42,828 nt of DNA from Stagonosporopsis chrysanthemi. Lineage: Eukaryota; Ascomycota; Dothideomycetes; Pleosporales; Didymellaceae. This document shows positions 1 through 10,885 of this stretch, piece by piece. Within the stretch, counting starts at the first letter, position 1. Each line of letters starts with the position of its first letter. Location: contig JAFISE010000222.1 in NCBI GenBank assembly GCA_022560025.1, positions 1-42,828 of the forward strand. Reading direction: 5' to 3'. The notes under the pieces were generated by a model that was not told the DNA's origin, did not search any database, and saw nothing but the letters and a program-made list of their open reading frames with translations. The position numbers and the translations under genes are program-made.

Positions 1-2414
1 CCCACCCGCACGCCAGCTCGCCGCCGCTGGCCTCGTCGCCGCTGGCCCACGCCGCGCCGCTCGCCGCCGCGTCGTCGTCGTCGTCGTCGTCGCACTCCCC
101 CCGCCTCGCCCACCGCCAGAGCATGCCGCTGGCCCACCAGGCTCAGCAGCAGGTGTCGTACCCGCCCTACGCCGCCGCGCCCCTCATGCAGCAGCGGAAT
201 GCCCCACAGCAGAACGCCATCTCCCAGGCCATGCGCGAGCGTCCCGTTTCGACCAGCATGTACAACCACCCCAACCTCTCCACCAGCTCCACCACCGCGC
301 CCGGCACCTACCGCTACAACGACGACGCCATGACCTCGGACATTCGCCGCACGAGCAGCTCGCGCGTCGCGCCCAACGCCATGCCCGTCAGGGAGGCCAG
401 CCGGAGAGACCCCTATCGACAGTCGGCCCAGATGGCTGCACTCAATGGGCCCCTGCCGCCCCGGAGGAGCTCGCGGCGAATCCCAATGGACGGCGCACTC
501 GCGCCGGGCATGGCCTCACAGCTCTCCGGCTCCCCATACAGCATGGAGGGTGGCCCCCTGTCAAGTACCGAAGAATGGAAAGACAAGGGCGCTGCCGTGA
601 GCACGCGACAGGAAATGGACCAGAACGGGCGACCAATCACGCGAGTCGTGAAGAAGGGCGTCAAGGACTTCAACTTTGGCCGCACCCTAGGCGAAGGCTC
701 CTACAGCACCGTCCTGGCCGCGACCGACCGCCAGACGCTGCGCGAATACGCTATCAAGGTGCTCGACAAGCGCCACATCATCAAGGAGAAGAAGGTCAAA
801 TACGTCAACATCGAAAAGGACACACTGAACCGCCTCACGGAGCACCCCGGCGTCGTACGCCTGTACTACACATTCCAGGACGAGCGCTCGCTATACTTTG
901 TCCTCGACCTGGCTTCTGGCGGAGAGCTGCTTGGCTTTCTCAAGAAGATGGGCACCTTCGACATCGAATGCACGCGATTCTACGGTGCCCAGATACTGGA
1001 CGCAATCGACTACATGCACTCGAAAGGCATCATACACCGCGACTTGAAGCCGGAGAATGTTTTGTTGGACGACCAAATGCATGTCAAGATCACAGATTTT
1101 GGAACAGCCAAGATTCTGGACTTGAAAAGATCGAATGGCGTTGGCTCACCATCAGGCGACCCATTGGAGGGCGCTGATTCAGACCGCGCTCAGTCGTTCG
1201 TCGGGACTGCCGAGTACGTTTCCCCGGAACTGCTGACAGACAAGAACGCATGCAAAGCCAGCGACCTGTGGGCATTTGGATGCATCATCTACCAGCTTAT
1301 CGCTGGAAGACCGCCGTTCAAGGCGGCCAACGAGTACATGACGTTCCAGAAAATCGTCGGTTTGGAGTACAGCTTTCCAGACGGCTTTCCGCCTCTTGCA
1401 AGAGACCTTGTCGAGAGGCTGCTGGTGTTGGACCCTCTGACACGCTTGCCGATGGAGCATATCAAGGCGCATCCTTTCTTCGACGGCATCACATGGGGCA
1501 AAGGGCTATGGAAGCAGAAGGCACCGCGCCTCAAGGCATATAGCCCGCCGGCGCAAGAGCCCATAAAGCTCAACGGTAATTCCCACCCCGTCCTCCAGTC
1601 GATCATCTCCTGACAATCTACAGGGCCTTTAGCGCAAGGCACCGCAGCCCCCGCTCAAGTCAGGCCAAAACCTAGACTCATTACCGAATTACCACCTCCC
1701 AGTCAGCTCGACATTGACTGGTCGCCCATTCTGACCAAGAGAGACGAGCGCATATTGAAGCTTGGCAATTTCTTCATCACACAGCACCCCGCAGGTCATC
1801 CTGTTGGAGGTGCAGCTGAGGCTGCCGAAGCCCCCAAGAAGTTTTCCAGATTTTTCAGCAGCAACACCATCAAGAAACGACAGCGTCTGGTCATGATAAC
1901 CAGCAACGCTCGTGTGCTCATGTGCGCTGCTGGCACAAATGACAAGAAGCTCAAAGAAGAGGTTTCGCTGCTCGCTGCTGGTAGCTCGTGGAGATCCTTC
2001 CAGGATTCGAAGGGTCTGACAGCTTGGCTTGTGGAAACGGTACGTCGTCATGCACCGGCTTCGATTCGACTACTAACGACTGTCTAGCGCGACAAGCAAT
2101 TCGTTTTTGAGGACCCCAAGAGCACCACGAGCGACCCTGATGGCAGCAAATACTCGAGCCAGGAGTGGATCGACAGCATAGAGCAGGCACGAGAGTATGC
2201 CTTATCGCAGGCGCCGACCAACGACCTGGCCTTGTCTGAGCTCGGGTCGATATCAACGCCCAGCTCACTCGGCGGCGACTCCGCCCTCGACGGCGTAAAC
2301 ATCCCAACCTCGCGCCATGGGCACCTCCATAAGGAACGCGGCGACACCGACTCGATCAAGAGCAGGAAACGGTTCAGTAAGCGGCATTCGAAGAACGGAC
2401 TCGCGAACTTCTAG
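1..2414 (+). CDS. pkh1: PDK1-type protein kinase with C-terminal PH domain (5' partial)
   Basis: Three exons: <1-1575, 1624-2039 and 2088-2414. Both introns are 48 bp; the second has a TACTAAC branch site. The frame is open to the window start, so the N terminus probably lies upstream; numbering here is from the ATG at 123, giving 731 residues. The kinase domain starts near residue 183, with glycine loop GEGSYSTV (190-197), Lys212, HRDLKPEN (from 305), DFG (325-327) and the SFVGTAEYVSPE T-loop, in which Ser358 matches the PDK1 autophosphorylation serine. Exon 2 opens a PH domain (KRDERILKLGNFFITQ) that runs into exon 3. This architecture is typical of PDK1/Pkh/Ksg1, the master kinase that phosphorylates AGC kinase activation loops in sphingolipid/TOR and cell-integrity signalling. 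The upstream region is Ser/Pro/Ala-rich and disordered. Kinase family is near certain; the intron borders were derived by hand from frame continuity. Confidence 0.93.
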
Positions 2415-2886
2415 TGCAGTCCCCAAGCCCGGCGCGCGTCGGCAATGGTCATGACTTTAGAACGCGCAAAATGCACTTCGCACTCGCTCTCTGACTGCCG
2501 TGTTCCGCTGTCGACGAATTTCTAGGCTCACACACCCATCCACACACCCACACCCACATAAACCTTTCATAATTGTCCCGCAACTGCTCACCACAAACTC
2601 GCCGTTTTTCGTCGTATACATATTGGATCATCGCGCGCAGATACATCCTCGTCTCCTACCAAGCATCATCGCACACCACTCATCCAGCGATCGGCGTTTG
2701 GGCGTCTCTCGTCTTCGTTTTCCACACTTGCTTCCACTTCTTCTCCTTTGCATTTTCCCACCCACCAAATTCTCCATCTCCATCTCCTTGCTTCTCGCGG
2801 CCGACTCCCCCCCCCCTCTCCACCCCTGGTATCGGGCATCGGGTCCTCGGCATTTTTGCTTTGCATCAGCGGAATTGGGCTTTGCA

Positions 2887-2888
<2 letters not shown>

Positions 2889-2933
<45 letters not shown>

Positions 2934-2958
2934 TGTTGTTGTTGTTGTTGTTGTTGTT
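2889..2958. repeat. CGT/TGT trinucleotide microsatellite
   Basis: About 15 uninterrupted CGT units pass into about 9 TGT units. The switch from CGT to TGT is what C-to-T transitions at CpG would give in one half of the array. Confidence 0.9.
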
Positions 2959-3184
2959 CGGCTCTCCTATTGGCAACGGTCGGCCAGAGCGCGCGCGCAT
3001 CGAATCTCCTTTGTACTGTACTGTGGTGTTTCCCTCCCCCCCTTTTTTTTTCCTGTTGTGCGTTGCGCGTGCATTTTGGTTTGCCGCCGGGGGAAGAGAA
3101 TGCGAGGCGGGGGGAGACGGAGCGGGCCCGCAGGAGAGCGGATGAAGATGTAGTATAGATTGCGCTGGGGCGTGGTGGCGTGGG

Positions 3185-3250
3185 CAGATTCAGATTCAGA
3201 TTCAGATTCAGATTCAGATTCAGATTCAGATTCAGATACAGATACAGATG
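3185..3250. repeat. CAGATT hexanucleotide microsatellite
   Basis: Eight to nine CAGATT units, ending in CAGATA, CAGATA and CAGATG variants. It lies in the non-coding region downstream of both flanking genes. Confidence 0.9.
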
Positions 3251-3736
3251 CGAGGGAGCGTGGGCGGCGCCTGGTGTAATCGAATCGAATTGAATCGAAT
3301 TGAATTGAATCGAATTCGGACTCGGACTCGGACTGGGACTTGATCCTGCGCGCGGGCACTTGGTTGCTTTGGCTTTGGCTGCTCCGGTGATGCATGTGCA
3401 TGTGCATGTGCGTGGTCATGAAAAAAAAAAAGTCGTATTACGCAGTCTCTAAATGCCCAAGATGTTCCCAGTCCAGTCCGTCCAGGCCTGCAATGATGCC
3501 AGCCAGCCAACCAACCAACTCCAGCGATGCGATGCGATGCGATGCGACGCGATACTGCCTGATCCCGCCGTATATCCAACGAAAAAGATGCTTGTATATC
3601 CGTTGAAGCCAAAGCCAGTTTAGTCCAATGTAATGTAATCCAATGTATCCAATCCAAATTCCTACCAAACAAAGGCGTCGATAATAGTAGCAGAACAGCA
3701 ACAGAACAAGACCAAGAAGAAGAATATCAACAATCA

Positions 3737-4016
3737 CTACCGTATCCCCTTCATCCAGCCCTCGATATTGTTCCGCTGCTGGGTATTCAAGGGCAGGAAA
3801 TCCGGGCCCAACATGGGCCCGCCCATGCCCATGCCCATATTCATGCCCATGTTCATGTTCATATTCATGCCAGGGTGCATCATGGAGGGGACACCGTTCA
3901 TGGCGTTCATCGGCCCGCCCTGCAGCATGCCCATCTGCATGGGCGGGGAGGCGAGGGACATGTGACTCATCATGGCCATGTTGTTCATGCCCATCTGCAT
4001 GGGCATCATCGGCTGT

Positions 4017-4052
<36 letters not shown>

Positions 4053-7024
4053 GGCATCATCATGTTGGGCTGCATTCCCATCTGCATGCCCATGCCCATG
4101 TTCTGGTTTGCGGGCATGCCCATCATCGGCATCGACTGCTGGCTCATGTTCAGGGCCGGATTCATGCCCATGGGGTTGAACATGGCGCTCTGGGCGCGCT
4201 GCTGCTGCTGGTCCTGCGGCGCGAGGCCGGCCATTCTGTCCTTGTAGGCCTGGATCTTGAGCGCGAGCGGCATGTCCTCGTCGTCTTTGGACTTGGTGCT
4301 GCCGACGCCGCGGACAAGCGGGTCGGAGCCAGGCATGCCGTAGCTGCTGGAGCGCATGTTCTGCGCCATGCGTTGCGCTTTGTGTTTTTCTTCGGCGATG
4401 GCGTTTTGGCGCAGGAGAGAGCCAGGCGGGAGGTGGGACATGAGTTGCTCGTTGGAGACTTTGCGGGCTTGGTGGTGGTCGTCGTACGGATTAGCGCTCA
4501 GCACGTCTGCTAAGCTCATCTTGGACTTGAGTGGCGGACGCTCGCCGGGATTGAGTATATCGCCCCGAGCTTCTGCCTCGGCCTTGAGACGCGCGCGGCG
4601 CTGGCCGAGGGTTTCTTCTTCGCCGGCTTCTGGGGCTTGCGATGCAGAGGGTACGTCCTTTGAGGCTTTTGGCGATTCGTCAACGCCCAGTTTGGAGAGC
4701 ATTTCAGCAGCAAAGTCACCGCTGACAGTGGACTTGCGCACATCGTCCCCCAATGCGGCTTCCAGCATCTGCTTGTCCTTGAGACGGCGCATGCGTTCGC
4801 CCAGGGTCTCGCCTGGGTGCTCTTCGTCTTCCGACTCGGGCAGAGGCGTGATGACGCGGGGCACAGCAAGGCTGGTCTGACTGTCATAGCCGCCAAGAGG
4901 GGCGGTTCGTCTATTGTTTGGTACTCCTGTCAAACGTTCGCGTCTACGACTCAACGGCTCGTGGTCTTCCAGCTCTCGCTGAGCAATCAGGCCGATCGGA
5001 CGGTCCCAGTCGTTCTTCTGAGGCTGTTTGTACAAGACGCCAAGCGGAACGTCGTCGTCCGAGTCGTCTGCATCCTGGGCTTCCCACGCGAGTTGCACCT
5101 TCTTCTTGAGTCGTCTCTGGTGCAGCCTCTCGGCATCGTCGTTGAGGTCCAACAGCGTTCGATGCGAGGTGATTTTGCCTTCTTCGACCATGGTGACGTA
5201 GTTCATGTTGCGCTCCTTTTGTTTCGCCTTGCGCAGCTGCAGCTCAGCAAGCAAGGTGGTCGGGGCGCCAAAGTGTTGTTGCTCGTCTTGTTCCTCGGCG
5301 TCGGTCAGGGCCTCGTCTACAAAGTCGGCATCCTTGTCGCGGTCGTGGGCGTCTTGGGATGAATTGCGCCGTGAGGCCTCGTCTGGATCGTTGGGACCGC
5401 GTGCGTGTTGGTCTGGATCGTCGAGGTCGGCGCCCAGGCTCATCCTGCTCTCGGCGGCCCTCGCGATCAGAATGTTCATGTCTGCGGAGCTGTTGCGCTT
5501 CTTGAGCTTGTTCAGCTTCTTGCCACTCGAGTTGGTGTCTGTGTCGAGGATGTTGAACGAGCTCCTCCTTGGAGTGGGCTCGACCGTGACGGGGTCGACC
5601 AGGGACATTTTGGTGCTCTTGCGTTTGTGCTCCGGGCCGTAGACTTGGCTCCCCCCACGGCCACCAAAGGGATGGTCGGTGAAGGCTGACACGGGAGCCC
5701 GTGCCGAGGCTTCGAGAATGCTGTCCAGGGTGTCCTCGGCCGACTCGCCCTTGACCTCAAAGTCCTGGGCCGGGCCCTGCTGGTCGAAGAAGGCACTGGC
5801 GCGCAGGGCAGCAGGAAGACCAGCGACACTCTTCCGGTTCTTGGCGGGGTCTGGGTGGTCGAGCCAGGGGGCAGATTTCCTGTTCTCGGCCTGGATCTGG
5901 TCCAGAACCTGAGTGCGACGTCGTGCAGCCACGTCACTGGGAGGCAACTGAGACAGGCGTTTGGGCAGGTTCAGCATGCGCGGCACGGGCGCTGGGTAGA
6001 AGACCATGCCGTCGTCTGGCGGCGGCACGCCCTGGGGCGGCGGGGGGTCTGGGGCTGTCTTGGTGATCAAGGACGAGTTTCGGGAGCGGGCGCGGGCGGG
6101 GTGCGAGGGCGAGGGCTCGTCCTCCTCGGGGACGGTGTCTGGGGCGTGTGTGCCGTCAAAGTCGTGCCACAGGGTGCGTGCCTGGTGGGTGGTGTCGGTC
6201 GAGGCGGCGGTCGGCGGGCGGTCGGGCAGGTCGTAGTGGGGGTAGGGTTCGTGCAGGCCGTCGTGGTGGTAGCTGTCCTCGCGGTGGGCGCCGTGGCGGT
6301 TGCCGTCGCCGTCGCCATCGCCGTCGCCATCGCCGTCGCCATCGCCGTCGCCATCGCCGTCGTCATAGTGGGCAAAGTCCAGGGGGCGGTCGAGGTGGAT
6401 GCTGTTGCGGATCTCGTCGCGGATCTCGTCGGCAATGGCCTCGTACTTGCGGGTGAAGGACGAGACGTGGCGCTGGGGCGGCGGCGGCGGGTGGGCGGCG
6501 GGCGCGGCCATGGTGGAGGTGGGCGAGGCTGCGAGGGCGGCGTCCTCCCTCTCCTCCTGGACGCGCGCGGGGAGCACAACCTGGCCGAGGCGCGAGGCCT
6601 TGCTGGCGGAGCGGTGGCGCTGCAGCGAGGCGGGCGGGCTCGACCACGAGCCCGAGCGGAGCGAGCCCACGGGCGACGTTAGGTAGGCGGCGGGCGCGTA
6701 GCCGTGCGAGCCCGTCGAGACATTGCGGCTGCGGCCCGTGTGTACGCGCGCGAGGTCGTCGCCGGGGAAGCCCAGAGAGCGCAGCGACGACCGCCGCGAG
6801 TCGCTGGCCTTGAGCTCCGTGTGCAGCCGGCGGATCTCCTCGTTGAGGTCGGAGCCCGCCTCGCTCATGCGCTCCGCGTGCTCCTCCAGCCGGCTGATGT
6901 TGCCCACGTACGCGCCCTGCAGCGACTGCAGGTCGGGCAGCGGGTGGTGCAGGTCGACGGCGGACCGAGTGTCGGGCGGCGCTGGGAAGGGCTGCTGCTG
7001 GGGCGCGCCGGGGGGGGAGGCCAT
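3737..7024 (-). CDS. Large disordered protein with polyQ, Met/Gly-rich tail and Asp-Gly repeat
   Basis: A single-exon frame of 1095 codons. The chosen start is the ATG at 7024 (MASPPGAPQQQPF), because the open frame upstream overlaps the divergent G-patch gene and is low-complexity. I recognise no enzymatic domain. After a proline/glutamine-rich start comes a short helical stretch (ISRLEEHAERMSEAGSDLNE) that could form a coiled coil, then long Ser/Pro/Asp-rich disorder with an Asp-Gly repeat. The middle is charged and helical (LAELQLRKAKQKERNMNYV; LGERMRRLKDKQMLEAALGD; LGQRRARLKAEAEARGD), followed by a polyQ run and a Met/Gly/Asn-rich tail. The repeated LG(E/Q)R(M/R)RLK motif suggests a short helical protein-binding element. 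Function unknown; scaffold-like or RNA/cytoskeleton-associated roles are possible but unsupported. Confidence 0.8.
4012..4051 (-). repeat. CAA/CAG polyglutamine tract inside the coding region
   Basis: On the plus strand it reads as alternating TTG/CTG units, encoding about 13 glutamines near the C terminus of the disordered protein. It is flanked by Met-rich segments. Confidence 0.85.
6300..6366 (-). repeat. GATGGC/GACGGC repeat encoding an Asp-Gly run
   Basis: A 12-bp alternation of GACGGC and GATGGC gives about ten consecutive Asp-Gly dipeptides inside the disordered protein. The regular alternation of the two Asp codons shows recent expansion by 12-bp steps, which keep frame. Confidence 0.85.
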
Positions 7025-7435
7025 GGCGTGCTCAGAGCAGCGAGTGCAGCGGGTGCAGCGGGTGCAGCGAGGGCGGCGGATGCAGCGAGGGCAGCGAGTG
7101 TGGGGGCGGGCAGCGGGCAGGCAGGGCGGCAGCAGAGGGCTCCAGGAGGCGACGTCTGGGTCTGGGTCTGGGTCTGGTTCTGGTTGTGCTCCTGCTGCAC
7201 TCCCCCCATGCCTCAGCCCTCCCTTCCAAGAATAGCACGCACCCGTCGCGGCAAGGATGCCCGCCCGCCGCACTGCAGCCAACGGCGGCCTTGGCGCAAG
7301 ACCCGAGGCGCCACTCCACTCCCGTGATCCTGCGTGCCTGCGTGCCTGCGTGCCTGCGTGCCTGCCCGCACACCTCCCGCCAAAGCCTGCGCGCGCCGCC
7401 TCACCCCCACCCACCATAACGCGCGCCGCAACGCA
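7025..7435. promoter_or_regulatory. Shared divergent promoter region
   Basis: The 411 bp between the ATG of the disordered protein (minus) and the ATG of the G-patch protein (plus) must hold both promoters and 5' leaders. It is GC-rich with a GCAGCG-type repeat near 7035-7095. No TATA box is evident. Confidence 0.5.
7331..7362. repeat. Tandem 8-bp repeat TGCGTGCC
   Basis: Four exact copies of TGCGTGCC, about 75 bp before the start of the G-patch gene, probably in its 5' leader. Confidence 0.85.
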
Positions 7436-9547
7436 ATGGACGACCCGCCGCCGCCGCCGCCGAAGCGCAAGCTCAACTTCCGCCAGGAACCCAAGAAGAA
7501 GCCCAAAACGGACAATGGCAGCGCCGCCCTCAAGACGGGCTTCGGCGCGAAGATGATGGCCAAGATGGGCTACAAGGGGACCGGCGGGCTGGGGAAGGGC
7601 GGCGAGGGCATTGCCGAGCCCATCCAGGTCGTCCTGCGCGGGAGCAAGGGCGGCGTGGGCATCGTGTCGGAGAAGAGCGAGCAGCAGAAGAGGGAAGAGC
7701 GCAGAAAGGCCGAGGCCAACGGCGAGGAATACGTCGACTCGGAGGAAGAGGAGCGTCGCGAGAGGAAGAAGAAGGCCAGGGCCACACGCGACGCGCGCAC
7801 CGCAGCCCCGCGACCCAAGAAGACGCTGTTCGAGCTCGAGGCGGCCGGCATCCATGTGCCGCTTGCGCTGCAGTCCATCATCGACGCCACCACTGGCGCC
7901 TCCACACCCACCTCCGGCGTGTCCCTGCGCGGCAGCGACGTCGTGCCCTTTGAAAACTCCCTGCAGGCGCGCGTGCGCCGAGACCTGAACAGCTTCTCGG
8001 AAGCCTTTGAAGAGCTGCAGATTGAGTCACAGGCAATAGCGCCGCAGGAGTACGCCCTCGAGAAGGAATTGGAGGCGCTGGAGCGACAGATGGAGGAGAT
8101 CAGAGACGTGAGCGCAAGATTGCAGTCGATGCGAACAGGCTCCTTCAAGGACGTCTGTGACGGCCTGAAGGACCTGCGCACTGCCTACCCTTCAAAACCC
8201 CTACACCGCGAATCCATTGCCGCCATCCATCCACACTTCTCCCACATGATGGCATCGTGGGCGCCGCTCGAGGACGCTCTCGAAGACGCAGCTGCCGCCT
8301 TCTCCGAGCTCTCCAACGTCATACAACCGCGCAGCAGGCGAGTCGCTTCAGACGCCTACACTCATCCATCAGACGCACTGGTGGCGCGGACGCATCTAGA
8401 CGGCGAACCGCCAATCAAGCGCGGAACAACCTCCTCCTACGAGACTATGATGCTGAAGCTCTGGCTACCCTCCGTCAGCTCAGCTGTCACGCAATGGGAC
8501 GTCAAGGATCCTCGTCCAATGGTGCATCTGATCGAGGTGTGGAGGCCAGTCATGCCACCATTCGTCGCAAACAGGGTGCTCGAGCAAATCACCACAAAGC
8601 TTTCCACTTCTGTACACGAGTGGAACCCCCGAAAGTCCAAGAGGAGCCCGCATACTTGGGTTGTGGAATGGCTGCCGTATCTGAAGCCTTCTGACCTCGA
8701 CCCCAAGGGCTCTGGTTTGGTGGCTGATGTCAAACGCAAGCTGCGCCACGCGCTGCAATCCATCGACCTCTCTCGCGGTCCACTGTCCGGCATGGAGCAG
8801 TGGAGAAAGGTGTTTGGCAGGGCCGAGATTGACCGCATCATCACCAACCATCTGGTGCCGCGCTTGGCAAGCCACCTGCGAGACAACTTTGAGATCAACC
8901 CTGCCGAGCAGGACATGGCGCCTCTCGAAGCCGTATTCGCCTGGAAAGGGCTTCTTTCAGACCAGACCCTTGGCGAGCTACTCAAGGCTCAGTTCTTCCC
9001 CAAGTTCCTGGAAATCGTCCATCAGTGGCTGTCGAGCGAGGGTGTCGTTTTCAACGAAGTACAGGAATGGATCAAGTGGTGGCGCGAGACATTGGGAGAG
9101 GACATCAACACGCTGCCTTCAGTCTCTTCATGCTGGGATGAAGCGTACACACTAATCAACCACGCTCTCGACCTTGGCGATGCAAGGCTGACAGACCTGC
9201 CTGCACCTCGTCTCGAGAGTGCTCGAGTCTCCCCCGAGGCGCCGGACTTCTCCAAGTCCATCAACAAGGAACCGCCTCGCCAAGCAGCACAAGTCGAGGA
9301 GGCCACCTTCAAGGACGTGGTGGAAGAGTTCTGCGGCGAAGAGAACCTGCTCATGATGCCATTGCGTGAGGCCCATGATGTTACTGGCCTGCCCCTTTTC
9401 AGAATCACAGCAAGCGCAACGGGGCGAGGAGGTGCCGTGGCGTACTTCAAAGGCGACGTCTTATGGGTGCAGAACAAGAAGGACAAGGCCCTGTGGGAGC
9501 CTACCGGTCTGGACGAAAGCCTGATAGCCAAGGCCGAAGGGAAGTGA
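7436..9547 (+). CDS. ntr1: G-patch splicing factor, TFIP11/Ntr1 family
   Basis: An intronless gene of 703 residues starting MDDPPPPPPKRKLNF. The upstream open frame is a repeat-rich leader, so the ATG at 7436 is preferred. A basic N terminus precedes a G-patch at about residues 35-80 (GFGAKMMAKMGYKGTGGLGK ... GSKGGVG). A charged helical segment follows, then a large helical region matching the GC-rich-sequence-factor-like domain of TFIP11 (LKLWLPSVSSAVTQWD; PFVANRVLEQI; WVVEWLPYL). The end, with VTGLPLFRI and a YFKGDVLWVQ segment, is also typical of the family. In yeast, Ntr1 recruits and activates the DEAH helicase Prp43 through its G-patch to take apart the intron-lariat spliceosome in the nucleus. 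Length (703) is close to yeast Ntr1. Confidence 0.93.
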   Translation: MDDPPPPPPKRKLNFRQEPKKKPKTDNGSAALKTGFGAKMMAKMGYKGTGGLGKGGEGIAEPIQVVLRGSKGGVGIVSEKSEQQKREERRKAEANGEEYVDSEEEERRERKKKARATRDARTAAPRPKKTLFELEAAGIHVPLALQSIIDATTGASTPTSGVSLRGSDVVPFENSLQARVRRDLNSFSEAFEELQIESQAIAPQEYALEKELEALERQMEEIRDVSARLQSMRTGSFKDVCDGLKDLRTAYPSKPLHRESIAAIHPHFSHMMASWAPLEDALEDAAAAFSELSNVIQPRSRRVASDAYTHPSDALVARTHLDGEPPIKRGTTSSYETMMLKLWLPSVSSAVTQWDVKDPRPMVHLIEVWRPVMPPFVANRVLEQITTKLSTSVHEWNPRKSKRSPHTWVVEWLPYLKPSDLDPKGSGLVADVKRKLRHALQSIDLSRGPLSGMEQWRKVFGRAEIDRIITNHLVPRLASHLRDNFEINPAEQDMAPLEAVFAWKGLLSDQTLGELLKAQFFPKFLEIVHQWLSSEGVVFNEVQEWIKWWRETLGEDINTLPSVSSCWDEAYTLINHALDLGDARLTDLPAPRLESARVSPEAPDFSKSINKEPPRQAAQVEEATFKDVVEEFCGEENLLMMPLREAHDVTGLPLFRITASATGRGGAVAYFKGDVLWVQNKKDKALWEPTGLDESLIAKAEGK

Positions 9548-10885
9548 GCGCCTGCGCGCTCCACGCGCTGAACGCATGTCTGCACACTCTCACTTGGCAA
9601 GAGCCATACCCCGCTCGTGCGCTCAGTCCTGGCAGGGTAAGCTCCCACAGCCTTCACAGGGCAGCTATCTTGCTTGCATTGGCTAATCCGGTATCAATGC
9701 GATACCCCTTAGGTAGTCGTATGGTCTTATCGTGGCATGGTAGAGAATCAGCGGGCGCGCGGAAGCAATCGAAGCCACTTCTATACTTGTCATCATCTCA
9801 CGCTCCACTTCTTCACCTGAAACATGGACCTCGTATACGACGTGTAGACGCTGGCCAGTAGGCCTGCTGCGCCGCACGAGTTGGGCATCATCACCGAGCG
9901 AGTCAACGAATGTTGATCCATATCACACGTGAATGAATGAAAAGGCAATGCGTGCCACCACGAGCCTATCGTACCAGTCATATAGGCACGCTGCATGAAC
10001 GCAACATCAGGAACATGGCCACGGAGAATATGCACCACAACGTGCCTCCCTCGGAGATCGCGGCTGTCACCACACCGACCACTGCTCCACTTGCACACTG
10101 TGTATGGAGCCTAGCAAATGGAAGGCGCGATTTGCTGGTCTCGATAAGTGTGATGAGGTGACAGGGACCTGATTCGCTTAGGTGGGCGCTTAGAAGGCTA
10201 AAGCGTGAGAATGCACCGCCAATGAGATTACTAGAATCGCGAGCATTTCGAGCTCTGTTTCTTCGACCTGCAGGGGAGCGCAGAACGGTCTGGGGGTTAG
10301 CATGGAAAAGCCTTCGTGCATACATACGGCCCGCTGCTGTGCCGTGAGCTCGCAAGCCGCACGCAGGATGCATGATCTGCGGGGTGGTTGGGATATTTTG
10401 GGAGACGCGCATCTCCGGACTCGATGCTGCGTGTGCTGTTCAAAGACAGACGTCCACAAGCAACGGAACATCCAGTCACTGATCAATAAACGCAGTCTAC
10501 CTACTCAACAGCCTCACGACTCGAGTCGCTGGACCAACGTGTGTTGAAGCGTGGATGCCGGCTTCCACATGCACTAGCCCGATACTAGCAACCCCGCCAC
10601 AGCGCCTCTAAACGAGCAACTACTGGACGCCTTCGTGTCGCTCAAGAAACAACCTCTCCAATCAGCAGCCACAACACCCATGTCGGTCGATATCACACCT
10701 CAGTCGATCCAAGCATCTTGGCCAGCCGCTGTCCAGATATCACCATGTGTGCCTGCTGTTGCGTCTCACACCTCTCCCTGGTCCCTCACTGCCGGATCCT
10801 CCAGTCTCGGATCTGCAGTCTATGGATCGTCGTCGACGTGCGCGGAACATATTAATCTCATCCTCCTACAGCGACTGTCTGAAAG
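9548..10885. other. Intergenic region without a recognisable gene
   Basis: 1.3 kb between two plus-strand genes. The short open frames on both strands have no family signature, no consistent codon bias and no plausible splice continuation. The last 100-200 bp is presumably the promoter and leader of the membrane-protein gene. Confidence 0.6.

Larger units (their letters stand above)
2415..3736. other. Intergenic region between two gene ends, rich in simple repeats
   Basis: This holds the 3' ends of the convergent kinase gene and the disordered-protein gene. I see no credible gene. The open frames here are translations of low-complexity DNA: pyrimidine-rich stretches, CGT/TGT triplets, CAGATT hexamers, and GAATC/GAATT and GATGC runs (about 3280-3320 and 3528-3550). 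Confidence 0.6.

Noticed and set aside
2500..3419. Frames of 130-217 codons in the repeat-rich intergenic region
   Set aside because: Their translations are runs of Val, Ser, Arg/Cys or Ser-Glu from microsatellites.
3875..7235. Many plus-strand frames antisense to the disordered-protein gene
   Set aside because: GC-rich repeat codons leave the opposite strand open; translations are Val/Ala/Arg-rich shadows without domains.
7025..7855. 277-codon upstream extension of the disordered-protein frame
   Set aside because: It overlaps the divergent G-patch gene antisense and is low-complexity; the ATG at 7024 is a natural start.
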